In this document: positions 8,170-17,076 of the stretch, in pieces
Layout: each line of letters starts with the position of its first letter
How positions within the stretch are numbered: position 1 is the first letter of the stretch
Source: Methanobacterium sp. UBA176
GTDB taxonomy: Archaea > Methanobacteriota > Methanobacteria > Methanobacteriales > Methanobacteriaceae
Length of the DNA stretch: 64,000 nt
NCBI GenBank assembly: GCA_002505765.1
Contig: DAVZ01000071.1
Coordinates: 1 to 64,000 of the forward strand
Direction: 5' to 3'
Translations under genes and position numbers: made by a program
The notes under the pieces: generated by a model
What the model saw: the letters and a program-made list of their open reading frames with translations, nothing else
Told to the model about the DNA's origin: nothing
Database searches by the model: none

Positions 8170-8746
8170 ACAAATCCGCCCTATTTATGTATTACTTATT
8201 TTATTTCCGTATGTTTTATTCCAAATAGGAAGTATTACAAATTAATATTTGATCATTTCATTTCCAATTTGGTATTACATATAGATCATCAGTATTCACA
8301 CTTTAATACTTTTCGATTTGAATTAATAGAAAAAATATATATATATATTTGAATGAAAATAAGCCTTAATGTATTAAATTTTATGCTATTAATATTAATA
8401 TGGTATTAAATATATATAATAATAATTATTAATTATGTAATTCAAAAAAAAATTGTTAAATTTTATTATTAATGGATTCTAATATATATTAATTTTTTTT
8501 AGTATTTTGTTCTAAATATAGAAACAAAATTACTTTAAAAACATGAAATAGAAACTAAAAATAATCAAAAAGTCCTTTAGTAACTTCTAAATATTCATAA
8601 TACTACTATAAAAAGCAATTTAAAAAGGTATATAAGTTATATAATAATTTTTAAAATTTAAACTATGAAAAATATCTAAAAAGACGGTAAAATTAATTTT
8701 GGGGGATGTTTTCAAAAAATGATAAAAAAAATATAAATAGTTGAGT
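8170..8746. other. AT-rich region upstream of the hydrogenase unit
   Basis: 577 bases, very AT-rich, without a supported gene. The part next to 8169 should hold the hydrogenase promoter (see the paired dyads at 8219-8279). A TA-alternating run near 8334-8351 could serve as a TATA element for leftward transcription, but it lies more than 160 bases from the start codon. The left-reading secreted-protein gene ends into the other side. Confidence 0.4.
8219..8279 (-). promoter_or_regulatory. Two similar dyads upstream of the hydrogenase genes
   Basis: Two related copies occur 43 bases apart: TTCCAAATAGGAAGTATTACA (minus its last base at 8219-8238) and TTCCAATTTGGTATTACA (8262-8279). Each begins with a small dyad (TTCC-GGAA in the first, CCAA-TTGG in the second) and ends in TATTACA. 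They lie 50-110 bases before the small-subunit start. The spacing of about four helical turns fits tandem operator sites. This is inferred from pattern only; the binding protein is unknown. Confidence 0.35.
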
Positions 8747-9025
8747 TTAACCATCGGTTCTGACTCTGGTCCTGTTTTGATCTTTATCTTGAATCGAGTC
8801 ACCGGTTTGGTTTCTATATCTGGTCTGGTTCTGTATTTGGCTGCAGTTATTGGTACAATTTTGGGTTTGGTTTCTATATTGTGTCTGGTTCTGTAATTGT
8901 GTTTGGTTTTGGTCTTTTAACTGGGTTTGATTTGTCTGGTCTTGGCCATAATAATTATAATAACCAGCCGAAACTCCTGCAATAAGTATTACAGTTATTA
9001 TTATAGCTACCGCTATTTTATCCAT
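8747..9025 (-). CDS. Small membrane-anchored, Asn-Gln-Thr-rich secreted protein
   Basis: The ATG at 9023-9025 is chosen over the upstream one (9094) because AGGAGGTTGTTTA directly precedes it and the protein then starts with a normal signal anchor (MDKIAVAIIITVILIAGVSAG). The rest of its 92 residues is low-complexity Gln/Asn/Thr sequence with nine N-x-S/T sequons, mostly NQT, plus two close Cys (NCTNNCS). No known domain is visible. It probably sits outside the membrane as a heavily N-glycosylated tether or cell-wall peptide. It is transcribed toward the hydrogenase unit but separated from it by about 580 bases, so a link is not shown. Confidence 0.7.
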   Translation of the reverse strand: MDKIAVAIIITVILIAGVSAGYYNYYGQDQTNQTQLKDQNQTQLQNQTQYRNQTQNCTNNCSQIQNQTRYRNQTGDSIQDKDQNRTRVRTDG

Positions 9026-9329
9026 TAAACAACCTCCTATTTTAGGTAAATTATGATTTGTTGTTGCTAATATAAATATATTGCAGTTTAACAAAGCTAA
9101 TAGGCTAATAGTCCTAATTCTATCGATGAAGGCAAAAAGAAATTAATTAAATGGAGAAAAATTAAAATAGGGGATTATTCTGAATAAAACTAAAAATTAT
9201 TTGAGATTTATACTATTAAAAAATTAAAATAACCTTATGGAATAATGGATGCTTAAATTACCCTTTAAATTATAAATCAAATGATTTAAATTCTTTTGTC
9301 TAATTTGAAACAAAAAATGATTAAAATAG
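9026..9329. other. Intergenic region, nothing recognised
   Basis: About 300 AT-rich bases between two left-reading genes. They should include the promoter of the NQT-rich protein and the 3' end of the FxLYD protein. No RNA gene, repeat or short coding sequence was recognised. Confidence 0.4.
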
Positions 9330-9755
9330 TTATAAGTATGGCCCTAAAACAACGCTATATGAGTCTGGTGAGCTATCAGAACCTTTATATATAACTTCGA
9401 AGTCTTTAGTCTCGCCAGGAGCAATGCTGTTTAAATTAACAGGGTTTGTATACAATAAATTTCCATTTTTGTAAAAATTAACTTCAATTGTAGCATAGCG
9501 AAGCTCGCTAGACCCTGTATTTTCGACCTGTCCTTTAACTATCCAATTACCAAAAATTGACTTTGTCATTTGATGATTTAAAATTTTAAGATTTCCACTG
9601 GAAGGGTTTCCATTTTGAAGTGCTGTACGTACATCATTTTGGTCATTACTCAAAGTTGAATTTGTATTTAAGTGAGTAATCCCTAAAATGCTGATTACAA
9701 CAAGTGATACCAGTCCAATTGAGCATAAAAGTGTTGCACTTCGCAAATGAATCAT
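9330..9755 (-). CDS. Membrane-anchored FxLYD-like beta-sandwich protein
   Basis: A 141-residue protein with one N-terminal membrane helix (about residues 7-27) and an extracellular domain. The core WIVKGQVENTGSSELRYATI...VNFYKNGNLLYTNP...SIAPGETKDFEVIYKG is the FxLYD/DUF3426-type pattern seen in many secreted proteins, an immunoglobulin-like fold with 'NTG' and 'APGE' turns. Function unknown. The start follows AAAAGGT. A close paralogue lies at 10396-10803 on the same strand, with the plus-strand PIN gene between them, so the pair probably arose by local duplication. Confidence 0.7.
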   Translation of the reverse strand: MIHLRSATLLCSIGLVSLVVISILGITHLNTNSTLSNDQNDVRTALQNGNPSSGNLKILNHQMTKSIFGNWIVKGQVENTGSSELRYATIEVNFYKNGNLLYTNPVNLNSIAPGETKDFEVIYKGSDSSPDSYSVVLGPYL

Positions 9756-9938
9756 ACCTTTTAATTATATAATATTAATTATATAATTAATAGTATTAAT
9801 ATTTTAATATTAAGTATTATTTAAAAAAATAGAAACCACTAAAAATATAAGAGTTAAACTTAATTTAGCCCACGTTAAATTATAAAACAAGCATAAATTA
9901 ATTCAATTTACAGTTTAATTAAACAGGATGAATGCAAA

Positions 9939-10391
9939 ATGAAATTTAATGATTATGATCCAAGTATTCGAATTCTACCAGATATTTGTGTTTTAATATC
10001 TCATACTCTTTCAAGGATGATAGAACTGGGCTTTTTAGATGGCTTTGAAATATTAATTCCAGGTTTTATTGGAGAAATAGTTTCAATTTTATGTGAAGGA
10101 AAATTAAAAGCTGGTTTTAGGAATGAAATTGAAAAATTAAAGGAATTAGAATCAGAGAGAAAAATAGACATTTTATATTGCAGTTATGGAGTAGATTTGC
10201 CCGAAAATAAAAATAAACTTATAGCTACTGAAGATGATATAATTCTTGAAGTTGCTGTGGTGACAAATTCAATTCTTTTTACATCTGATAAAGGTTTGAA
10301 GGACAAAGCTATTTCAATTAAGCAGCCTGTTATTTATATTCAACCCAAATTTCAAAAGAGTATTAAAGAGCTTGCCGAAAGGTTTGAATAA
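9939..10391 (+). CDS. PIN-domain protein (putative ribonuclease)
   Basis: A 150-residue soluble protein with a PIN-like fold: the first acidic site in ILPDICVLIS (Asp about 17), an acidic pair in ATEDDIILEVAV, and the last acidic site in LFTSDKGLKDKA. The strand order resembles the PIN domains of archaeal PIN-KH/TRAM proteins more than short VapC toxins, but no KH or TRAM domain follows. No antitoxin gene is adjacent. Family members cut RNA with Mg2+ or Mn2+. The start follows AGGATGAATGCAAA. It ends 4 bases before the convergent FxLYD gene, and its reading direction is opposite to everything around it. Confidence 0.65.
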   Translation: MKFNDYDPSIRILPDICVLISHTLSRMIELGFLDGFEILIPGFIGEIVSILCEGKLKAGFRNEIEKLKELESERKIDILYCSYGVDLPENKNKLIATEDDIILEVAVVTNSILFTSDKGLKDKAISIKQPVIYIQPKFQKSIKELAERFE

Positions 10392-10395
10392 TATC

Positions 10396-10803
10396 TTAAT
10401 TATACATGATAGGTCCCACTTCTATTTTATAAGAATAAGGAGCCACAGATTTTCGATACCTGACTTCGAAATTCCAGATTTCGCCGGGAGTGATGTAACT
10501 TTCACCAGCAAAAGTGGAATATAGTAGATTTCCATTTTTCCCGTAAAAATTAACGGTTATGGAGACATATCGCATTTTATAATTTCCTGTATTTTGCACC
10601 TTTCCACTAATTATCCAGTTTCCATCTTCTTTTATCATCTGGCTACTTAAAATTTTTATGTCTTTATGAGGATCAATTGTCTGTATGCTGTTTTCATTTA
10701 CATTATTTTGAGCCAGATTATTATCTACATGAACGAAATTTAAAATACCAACTGTAACAAGGAAAAATAAAGCAAATGAGCCAATATACAGGATATTTCG
10801 CAA
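10396..10803 (-). CDS. FxLYD-like membrane-anchored protein, paralogue with displaced start
   Basis: 135 residues: N-terminal helix (about 6-22), linker, then WIISGKVQNTGNYKMRYVSI...VNFYGKNGNLLYS...ITPGEIWNFEVRY, clearly the same domain as in the protein at 9330-9755. The reading frame begins with TTG at 10801-10803. An ATG at 10809-10811 aligns with the paralogue's start codon but is out of frame by one base, as if a base had been lost just behind it. Translation therefore either starts at TTG (with AAGGA about 8 bases away) or the gene is slightly damaged. Function unknown; secreted beta-sandwich. Confidence 0.6.
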   Translation of the reverse strand: MRNILYIGSFALFFLVTVGILNFVHVDNNLAQNNVNENSIQTIDPHKDIKILSSQMIKEDGNWIISGKVQNTGNYKMRYVSITVNFYGKNGNLLYSTFAGESYITPGEIWNFEVRYRKSVAPYSYKIEVGPIMYN

Positions 10804-10983
10804 AGTATCATTCCTTCAATTAATAAGTATATTGATAAAAGTATTATTAATTATATAATAAATAATATTTAAAAATTTCTAGAAATGAGCACTTTGAATG
10901 CATAAATAGCTTTAAAAACAATAAAAAGATTAAACTTAAAATTAATGTCAAATTATTTAATGAAAAGTAATAAATTTGGTATT

Positions 10984-11634
10984 TTAAGAAGATTTTTTCT
11001 TCATATCTCTGTAAAAATCACATAAATCATTTATAGGACATTCTTCATGCTTTGGACCAATCGGTCGGCAAATATCCTGCCCAAACCTCACAAAACTCTC
11101 ATTCAAATCAAGCCAGTACTTCTTTGGAACGATTTTCGTAAGTTCAAGCTCAGTTTCCTCTGGAGTTTTTGTTTTTACAAGCCCGATTCGATTGGATATT
11201 CGATGTACATGCACATCTACAGGAATTGCATTTTTTCTAAATCCATAAACTAAAACACAATTTGCAGTTTTTCTTCCAACTCCTGGAAGTGCCAAAAGTT
11301 CTTTTATATTGTCGGGAACGGCGTCTTCGTGTTCTTCATGGATTATCCTTGAAGTTTCTTTTACCCGTTGTGCTTTTACCCTGAAAAAGCCCGCTTTTTT
11401 AATTAATTTTTCGATTTCATCACGAGGAGCATTGGCGATTTCTTCAGGTGTTTTGTAGACTGAAAAGAGAGTTGCTGCGGCTTCATCTGTGTTTTCATCC
11501 CTGGTTCTCTGAGATAAAATGGTTGTAATCAGGACTCTAAACGGATTTGTATTTCCTACAGGCTTTTTAACGTATTTGTGAAGCCTTTTCATTATTATTT
11601 TGATCCTTTCAAAGTTTTGAATTTTAATCACCTT
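10984..11634 (-). CDS. nth: Endonuclease III (DNA glycosylase/AP lyase)
   Basis: A base-excision-repair glycosylase/lyase. The helix-hairpin-helix LPGVGRKTANCVLVYG carries the catalytic Lys, and VDVHVHRISNR carries the catalytic Asp. The iron-sulfur loop near the C-terminus reads C-x6-H-x2-C-x5-C (CRPIGPKHEECPINDLC): the second Cys of the usual four is His, encoded by CAT. The frame is open to 11748, but the first part overlaps the nuclease gene by 125 bases and has no family counterpart. GTG at 11632-11634, preceded by GGAGACAAG, gives an N-terminus that lines up with E. coli Nth, so it is preferred (216 residues). It overlaps the preceding gene by 11 bases and is the last gene of the valS operon. 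Confidence 0.9.
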   Translation of the reverse strand, partial: KVIKIQNFERIKIIMKRLHKYVKKPVGNTNPFRVLITTILSQRTRDENTDEAAATLFSVYKTPEEIANAPRDEIEKLIKKAGFFRVKAQRVKETSRIIHEEHEDAVPDNIKELLALPGVGRKTANCVLVYGFRKNAIPVDVHVHRISNRIGLVKTKTPEETELELTKIVPKKYWLDLNESFVRFGQDICRPIGPKHEECPINDLCDFYRDMKKKSS

Positions 11635-12544
11635 GTCTCCATTTCTTGTGTATTGCTGGGCAAACAGTGTAGTAACTGCAAAAATCACATTTCCAGTTAT
11701 TTGCTTCTCCAACTGATGTTGGTTCTCTTTTTCCAGACCAGTATTCAAGTGCCCATCTCATTCCACGAGTAAAAAACCTTTCATCAAATTTGTATCTTTC
11801 TCTGTGAACTTCTTGAAGCGTTTTTTGGTGTATATAAATTATTTCAATAGTTTCGGATAATTCTGGAAGTTTAGTGGCTTCTTTAAGTGTTTTATCAATT
11901 ATAGATCCAATTGAAAGAAGAGTTCCATATTCTTTCTGCGCATTTTCCTTGATTTCAAGGCTTTTCATGTATTGCTCGCTTAAAATAAGATCATTAAAAT
12001 CGTTTTCAACTAAGTCGACTCCATAGGCTGTCCAGAAGTCTCCCATCTCTGTTTTTTTATCTATCATGGATTTAAGCCCGTACCAGTAGATCATTCCCTG
12101 CATTTTATCTCGAATTATCTGCTGTGGCGATGGAGGATTCAAGCTTTTTCGGGTTTTCATTTCAACTACTTGAGTCTTTTCATGCGCTTTTTTCTTATTT
12201 CCAATGCCTTCCACTTCTTTTATTTCTTTGATTTCATCAATAATGCCCATTATAAGTGCAGAGTCGAACTTAAAGAGAATGGGAAGTTCACGGGTTAACC
12301 CCTCTTTTTGATATAATTCAAGCCCTACACTCATATTGTGAACGTTAGAGTGGAGTTTGTCGCCAGGAGTTTTAATTTCAACGATTATTTCTTCTAAGAC
12401 TTCAAGAAATCGGTCTTTATGGATTTCACTACCTATTTCTTTTTCTGGTGTCTTGACTTCTCCGTATTCTCGCCTTAAATCAACTGCCATTTCACACCAG
12501 AATTGACTTGCAATTGTTGACGGGCCTAAAACTATTGGAGACAT
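11624..12544 (-). CDS. PD-(D/E)XK nuclease, Exo V/Cas4-like
   Basis: A 306-residue nuclease of the RecB/Exo V/Cas4 superfamily. In order: an N-terminal Cys (FWCEMAVDLRREYG), the GSEIHK motif, the metal-binding Asp in MGIIDEI, the E-x-K in VVEMKTRK, QQIIRDKMQGMIYWYG (the Q-x-x-x-Y helix), and a C-terminal WKCDFCSYYTVCP. The four Cys fit the iron-sulfur cluster of Exo V/Cas4. Known role of relatives: single-strand DNA exonuclease in repair. No CRISPR array or cas gene is nearby, and the position between a GTPase and nth points to repair rather than spacer acquisition; that part is inference. Confidence 0.82.
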   Translation of the reverse strand: MSPIVLGPSTIASQFWCEMAVDLRREYGEVKTPEKEIGSEIHKDRFLEVLEEIIVEIKTPGDKLHSNVHNMSVGLELYQKEGLTRELPILFKFDSALIMGIIDEIKEIKEVEGIGNKKKAHEKTQVVEMKTRKSLNPPSPQQIIRDKMQGMIYWYGLKSMIDKKTEMGDFWTAYGVDLVENDFNDLILSEQYMKSLEIKENAQKEYGTLLSIGSIIDKTLKEATKLPELSETIEIIYIHQKTLQEVHRERYKFDERFFTRGMRWALEYWSGKREPTSVGEANNWKCDFCSYYTVCPAIHKKWRQGD

Positions 12545-12594
12545 ATTATCAAGCTAAATAATAAGTTAAAATTAATTAAAAGATATATTATGAA

Positions 12595-13074
12595 TTAGTT
12601 TTCTACTAATTCTAGAAGAATTTCTAATCCTTCCTGAATTCCTTCTCCTTCTTTTGCGATGGTTGGGATTATTTGAATATGAGAATCTATGTACTCAGAT
12701 TCAGGATTTCCTGGAGATATATCCTGTTTATTTGCAAAAACTACATAAGGAATGTTATTGGTGTTTAAATTATCCATTATTTGGATATCAGTATCTGTAA
12801 CTCCTCTTGAATTGTCAATGACTACAATAGCACCATTTAACCCGTTTGAAAGGATTTCACGCATGAATTTGAATCTTTCCTGTCCTGGAGAGCCGAAAAT
12901 ATGGATTTTTTCGCCATTAATTATGGTATTACCATAATCGAGGGAAACAGTTGTACCCTTGCACTCAATTTTTGTTACTTTTTCGTTTCTTCTGTTTAGA
13001 AGAGTTTCTAAGGTCGTTGTTTTCCCAGAATCTGCTGATCCGAGGATTACAATTTTGATTTCTTTTTTTCTCAT
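12595..13074 (-). CDS. Small Ras/Arf-like GTPase
   Basis: A single G domain of about 159 residues. P-loop GSADSGKTT (about 12-20), a switch II with GSPGQERF in place of the usual DxxGQE (Ser for the first Gly position and Pro inserted), and NKQD for guanine recognition. It is related to the archaeal Arf/MglA/SR-beta-like GTPases, which act as switches in membrane or polarity processes; the target here is unknown. The frame opens with GTG at 13083, but GGTGG followed by ATATG places the ATG at 13072-13074 best. It lies between aroA and the nuclease gene in a five-gene minus-strand run. Confidence 0.8.
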   Translation of the reverse strand: MRKKEIKIVILGSADSGKTTTLETLLNRRNEKVTKIECKGTTVSLDYGNTIINGEKIHIFGSPGQERFKFMREILSNGLNGAIVVIDNSRGVTDTDIQIMDNLNTNNIPYVVFANKQDISPGNPESEYIDSHIQIIPTIAKEGEGIQEGLEILLELVEN

Positions 13075-13111
13075 CATATCCACCGTTTATCCAGTTTTTG
13101 AATAATGAATA

Positions 13112-14395
13112 TCATTTGCCGGATTTTAATTCCATTCTGCATCCAAGCTTTTTCATGGCTTCGGGGAAGTTGGGGAAGGATATATCGTATACGGATGCAT
13201 TTTTAATCCTTACATTACCTACTTTAAGCCCAACAAGTGAAAGTGCCATAACGAGACGATGATCTCCATGAGATTCGACAATTCCGCCTTTAGCTCCACC
13301 TTTAATTATGAGTCCATCTTTTTTTTCCTGAACCTTCACTCCAAGCTTTGAAAGTTCAAGAGCACATGTATGAATCCTGTCAGTTTCTTTAAATCGTGCA
13401 TGTTCGACATTTGTAATTTCTGTAACGCCATCAGCTATGGCTCCAAGGGCAGCAACTGTTGGTAATAAATCTGGTGAATTTTCCAGATTTACTTGCGTGC
13501 CATGAAATTCTTCTTGTCCGATTATTGTAATTTCATCTTCTTTAACTTTAACTTCAGCACCCATTTCTTTGATAATATTTAATATTTGCTTATCGCCTTG
13601 TTTTGAGTCTTCAAAGAGATTTTTTATCTTCACTTTCGATTCAAGTGCTGCTGCAGCTCCTATTATGTAAGAAGCAGATGAATAATCCCCTTCAATTGTA
13701 TAATCCCTGGTTCTGTAGGTTTGTGGTTCTATATGGAAAGAGTTATTTTGCTTACTGTAATTTGGATGTACTCCAAACTTTTCCATAACGTCAACCGTCA
13801 TATCCACGTATGGTTTGGATATAAAATCTCCTTTAATAATGAGATCTACAGGATTTTCGGCATGAGGAGATGCTATAAGGATGGATGAGATGAATTGGGA
13901 ACTTACATCCCCTTTGATTTGAGTCAAACCTCCTTTAAAACCACTTTTAATGCAAATTGGAGGTTTACCGTTTCCTCTTGTGGAAATAGCAGTAACAGAA
14001 AGCCCTTTAAGTGCATCCAGTAAGTCCTGCATTGGTCTTGTTCTAAGGGAACTATCTCCAGTTAAGACAGTATATTGAGGAGCAAGAGATGCCACTGAAG
14101 TCATAATTCTTAGAGTTGTCCCTGAATTTTTAAGATTCAGAACATCTTCAGGGGTCTTTAGAGATCCCCCACTACCATGAACAATTAATTTGCCGTTCTC
14201 TTCTTTGATTTTGCACCCTAAAGCTATACAAGCATCCTTTGATGCCAGTGTGTCTTCTGAAAGTAGCGGATCATTAAGGGTGGATTTTCCTTCAGCAAGG
14301 GTAGCTATTATAATTGCTCTGTGGGTGTAACTTTTTGAAGGAGGTGCTTTAATTGTTCCCTCTATTAACTCTGTTTTTTGAATTTCAAGCTTCAT
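13112..14395 (-). CDS. aroA: 3-phosphoshikimate 1-carboxyvinyltransferase (EPSP synthase)
   Basis: 427 residues, the full family length. It transfers the enolpyruvyl group of phosphoenolpyruvate to shikimate-3-phosphate in the chorismate pathway for aromatic amino acids, in the cytoplasm. Signature segments: PPSKSYTHRA near the N-terminus, NSGTTLRIM (phosphate site), RTRPMQDLLDAL, VSSQFISS, FKETDRI and HGDHRLVMA. The start follows AAGTGATTTA, 8 bases behind the valS stop, so it is translated from the same message. No other aro gene lies in the window. Confidence 0.96.
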   Translation of the reverse strand: MKLEIQKTELIEGTIKAPPSKSYTHRAIIIATLAEGKSTLNDPLLSEDTLASKDACIALGCKIKEENGKLIVHGSGGSLKTPEDVLNLKNSGTTLRIMTSVASLAPQYTVLTGDSSLRTRPMQDLLDALKGLSVTAISTRGNGKPPICIKSGFKGGLTQIKGDVSSQFISSILIASPHAENPVDLIIKGDFISKPYVDMTVDVMEKFGVHPNYSKQNNSFHIEPQTYRTRDYTIEGDYSSASYIIGAAAALESKVKIKNLFEDSKQGDKQILNIIKEMGAEVKVKEDEITIIGQEEFHGTQVNLENSPDLLPTVAALGAIADGVTEITNVEHARFKETDRIHTCALELSKLGVKVQEKKDGLIIKGGAKGGIVESHGDHRLVMALSLVGLKVGNVRIKNASVYDISFPNFPEAMKKLGCRMELKSGK

Positions 14396-14403
14396 TAAAT
14401 CAC

Positions 14404-17076
14404 TTATATAATTATTTCCAGGATTACATCTAAATTTTGGGCATGAATTACTTCTACCTTTTCTCCTGTTTTTCCTACAACTTCTTTTTTGATTTGAACA
14501 TGGTCCTCTGTAATTGTACAGCCATCAATAATTAATTTTCCTTCATTACTAAGGGTATCTGCGATATGGTCCATATCTGCCGATTGAAGATATTTAACAA
14601 TTTTAGGTGCATCTCCCTTGAATTCAGGGCCTATCTTTGCCATTTGTGGAGTTATTTCAGTTATCTTCTCTTTTATATCAGGTTTTCCGGACAATACCTT
14701 TAAATCGGAAATTCTCATTGTACCCTTAATATCTGCCCCCAAATTTTCTATTCCTTCAATTAAATTAGAATTTGAGGTATAAATATACAGGGATTTAATT
14801 GGGGAGTTTAATGAAATCTTGGAAGAAGATTTAAATCTCCTGATTTCCCCTATAAGCTCTACTCCCATGTTTCCAGTTTCTTCAGCATCAACGTTTATTA
14901 ATTTTTTATCCACTTCTGGCCAGATTGTTTTATGGATACTTAAATCTTCTGGTGACATGTAATGGTAAATTTCATCTGCAAAGTGGGGAGTAATGGGAGC
15001 TAAAAGTTTTAATGCAGTTAATATAACTGTTTGGAGGGTGTACTGGGCAGCTTCTTTGGATTCTGCCAGATCTTCAGAATCGGTATACAGCCGGTATTTT
15101 ACAGCTTCTATGTATTCATCGCAAAAATCATGCCATATAAAGGACTGAATTCTGTTTACTGCATTTGCAAAGTTATAGGATTGGAACGAATCAGTGATCT
15201 CATCGACTGTTCTGTTTAATTTTGAGATTATCCATTTATCCAGGGGTTTAAGGATCTCTATAATTTCTGACGGATTTCTAGTTGATTTAAACCCTTCAAT
15301 ATGCATGTTTATAAATCGAAATGCATTCCAGAATTTTCTTAAGAATTTATAGCCGTATTTTACGTCTTTCCATGCAAAGGGAACGTCAGAACCAGGGACA
15401 CTGTTTGCAGCCCACAATCTCAGGGCGTCAGCTCCGTAGTTTTCCAGAACATCTTCTGTTGAAATTACGTTTCCCCTTGATTTACTCATTTTATGACCGT
15501 CTTCTCCAAATACCATCCCATTTACAACTATTTCATCAAAAGGCCTTTTTCCGGTAAGAGCTTTACATCTAAGGATTGTATAAAACGCCCATGTACGTAT
15601 AATGTCATGTCCTTGAGGTCTTAGTGATGTGGGATAATATTTCAGGTAATCTTCATCTGGCCAGCCAGTGATGGAAAGGGGGCTTATGGAACTGTCCATC
15701 CAGGTATCAAGAACGTCAGTTTCTCCTATAAATTCTCCATTACCGCATTCGCATTTTCCCCGGGGTTTATCCTTTGTAGGATCAACTGGGAGCATGTCTT
15801 CTGAAGCTATATGTACTTTTTCACATTCGCTGCAGTACCAGACAGGAACGGGGGTTGCAAAAATTCTCTGGCGTGAAATACACCAGTCCCAATCCATGGA
15901 ACCGGTCCAGTTTAAAAGTCTTGTTTCCATATATTCTGGAGTCCAATTTATTTCGTCTGTGGTGCGTTTTACATCATCAATAAGGTCTTTAACTGCTACA
16001 AACCACTGATTTTTAACCAGAATTTCTATGGGAGATTTACATCTCCAGCATAATCCAATGTTCTGCTCCACATTCTCCTGTTTTTTAAGGTAACCTTCTT
16101 TTTTGAGGTCTTCAATGATTTTTCTCTTGCATTCTTCAATTTTAAGACCGCAATAATCTCCAGAAACGTCCTGCATTATTCCCTGTTCATCTATAGCTTC
16201 AATTATGTCAAGGCCATATTTATTTACCCACAAAACATCTGTTTTATCCCCAAATGTACATATCATAACAGCTCCAGTACCAAATTCTGGATTAACTTCT
16301 TTATCTGTTATTACTTCAACTGAACGCCCGAAAAGAGGTACTTCCAGGCGTTTACCTGCAAGTTCCATGTATTTTTCATCTTCTGGATGTACCACAACAG
16401 CTACACATGCTGATAATAGCTCTGGTCTTGTTGTGGCTATTAAAACACCCTTTTCTCCATCTTCAGATGGAAACTCCAGATAGTAGAGGTAAGTTTCATT
16501 TTCATGATATTCCACTTCTGCAAAGGCAATTGCAGTTTCGCACCTTGGACACCAGTTTACTGGGTGAATTCCTCTGTAAATGAGCCTTTCATTGTACATA
16601 TTTAAAAATGAGAGTTGAGTTCTTTTCATGTATTCAGGGGTCATTGTAACGAATTCACTGGACCAGTCCTGTGAAAAACCAAGGGATATCATCTGGGCCT
16701 TCATCTGCTTTATATTTTTACTGGTGAGGTCCACACACATCTTCCTGAATTCATTCCGCGGAACATCGCCTTTTTTGATGTTGTAAGTTTCCTCTACTTT
16801 GACTTCTGTTGGAAGCCCGTGACAATCCCATCCCTGTGGAAAAAGGACATCATAACCCTGCATTCTCTTAAATCTTGCAATCATGTCTATATATGCCCAG
16901 TTAAGGACATGTCCCATGTGGATGGATCCTGTTGGATATGGAGGGGGTGTATCTATTATATAATTTGGTTTGTTACCATCGCCTATAAACGTGAAAACAT
17001 TGTTTTTTTCCCATTTACTTTGCCAATGACTTTCTTTTTTATGATCATAATCCTTTGGAATGTTATCTGGAGTCAT
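14404..17076 (-). CDS. valS: Valyl-tRNA synthetase
   Basis: An 890-residue class Ia synthetase that charges tRNA-Val. The HIGH signature is HMGH (53-56, in PTGSIHMGHVLNW) and the KMSKS loop is 529-533. The editing (CP1) domain lies between, with TTRPEL about 216-220 and FGTGAV. Zinc-knuckle cysteines occur as pairs at 176/179, 343/346 and 415/418. The C-terminal anticodon-binding helical domain follows, and the end is beta-rich rather than the coiled coil of bacterial ValS, as in archaea. First gene of the run valS-aroA-GTPase-nuclease-nth. Confidence 0.97.
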   Translation of the reverse strand: MTPDNIPKDYDHKKESHWQSKWEKNNVFTFIGDGNKPNYIIDTPPPYPTGSIHMGHVLNWAYIDMIARFKRMQGYDVLFPQGWDCHGLPTEVKVEETYNIKKGDVPRNEFRKMCVDLTSKNIKQMKAQMISLGFSQDWSSEFVTMTPEYMKRTQLSFLNMYNERLIYRGIHPVNWCPRCETAIAFAEVEYHENETYLYYLEFPSEDGEKGVLIATTRPELLSACVAVVVHPEDEKYMELAGKRLEVPLFGRSVEVITDKEVNPEFGTGAVMICTFGDKTDVLWVNKYGLDIIEAIDEQGIMQDVSGDYCGLKIEECKRKIIEDLKKEGYLKKQENVEQNIGLCWRCKSPIEILVKNQWFVAVKDLIDDVKRTTDEINWTPEYMETRLLNWTGSMDWDWCISRQRIFATPVPVWYCSECEKVHIASEDMLPVDPTKDKPRGKCECGNGEFIGETDVLDTWMDSSISPLSITGWPDEDYLKYYPTSLRPQGHDIIRTWAFYTILRCKALTGKRPFDEIVVNGMVFGEDGHKMSKSRGNVISTEDVLENYGADALRLWAANSVPGSDVPFAWKDVKYGYKFLRKFWNAFRFINMHIEGFKSTRNPSEIIEILKPLDKWIISKLNRTVDEITDSFQSYNFANAVNRIQSFIWHDFCDEYIEAVKYRLYTDSEDLAESKEAAQYTLQTVILTALKLLAPITPHFADEIYHYMSPEDLSIHKTIWPEVDKKLINVDAEETGNMGVELIGEIRRFKSSSKISLNSPIKSLYIYTSNSNLIEGIENLGADIKGTMRISDLKVLSGKPDIKEKITEITPQMAKIGPEFKGDAPKIVKYLQSADMDHIADTLSNEGKLIIDGCTITEDHVQIKKEVVGKTGEKVEVIHAQNLDVILEIII

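Noticed and set aside
11635..11748. Long N-terminus of endonuclease III
   Set aside because: It overlaps the nuclease gene, lacks a ribosome site and has no counterpart in the family; GTG at 11634 is better.
11624..12544. Cas4 of a CRISPR system
   Set aside because: The motifs fit Cas4 and Exo V equally, but no array, cas1 or cas2 lies in the window and the neighbours are repair and housekeeping genes.
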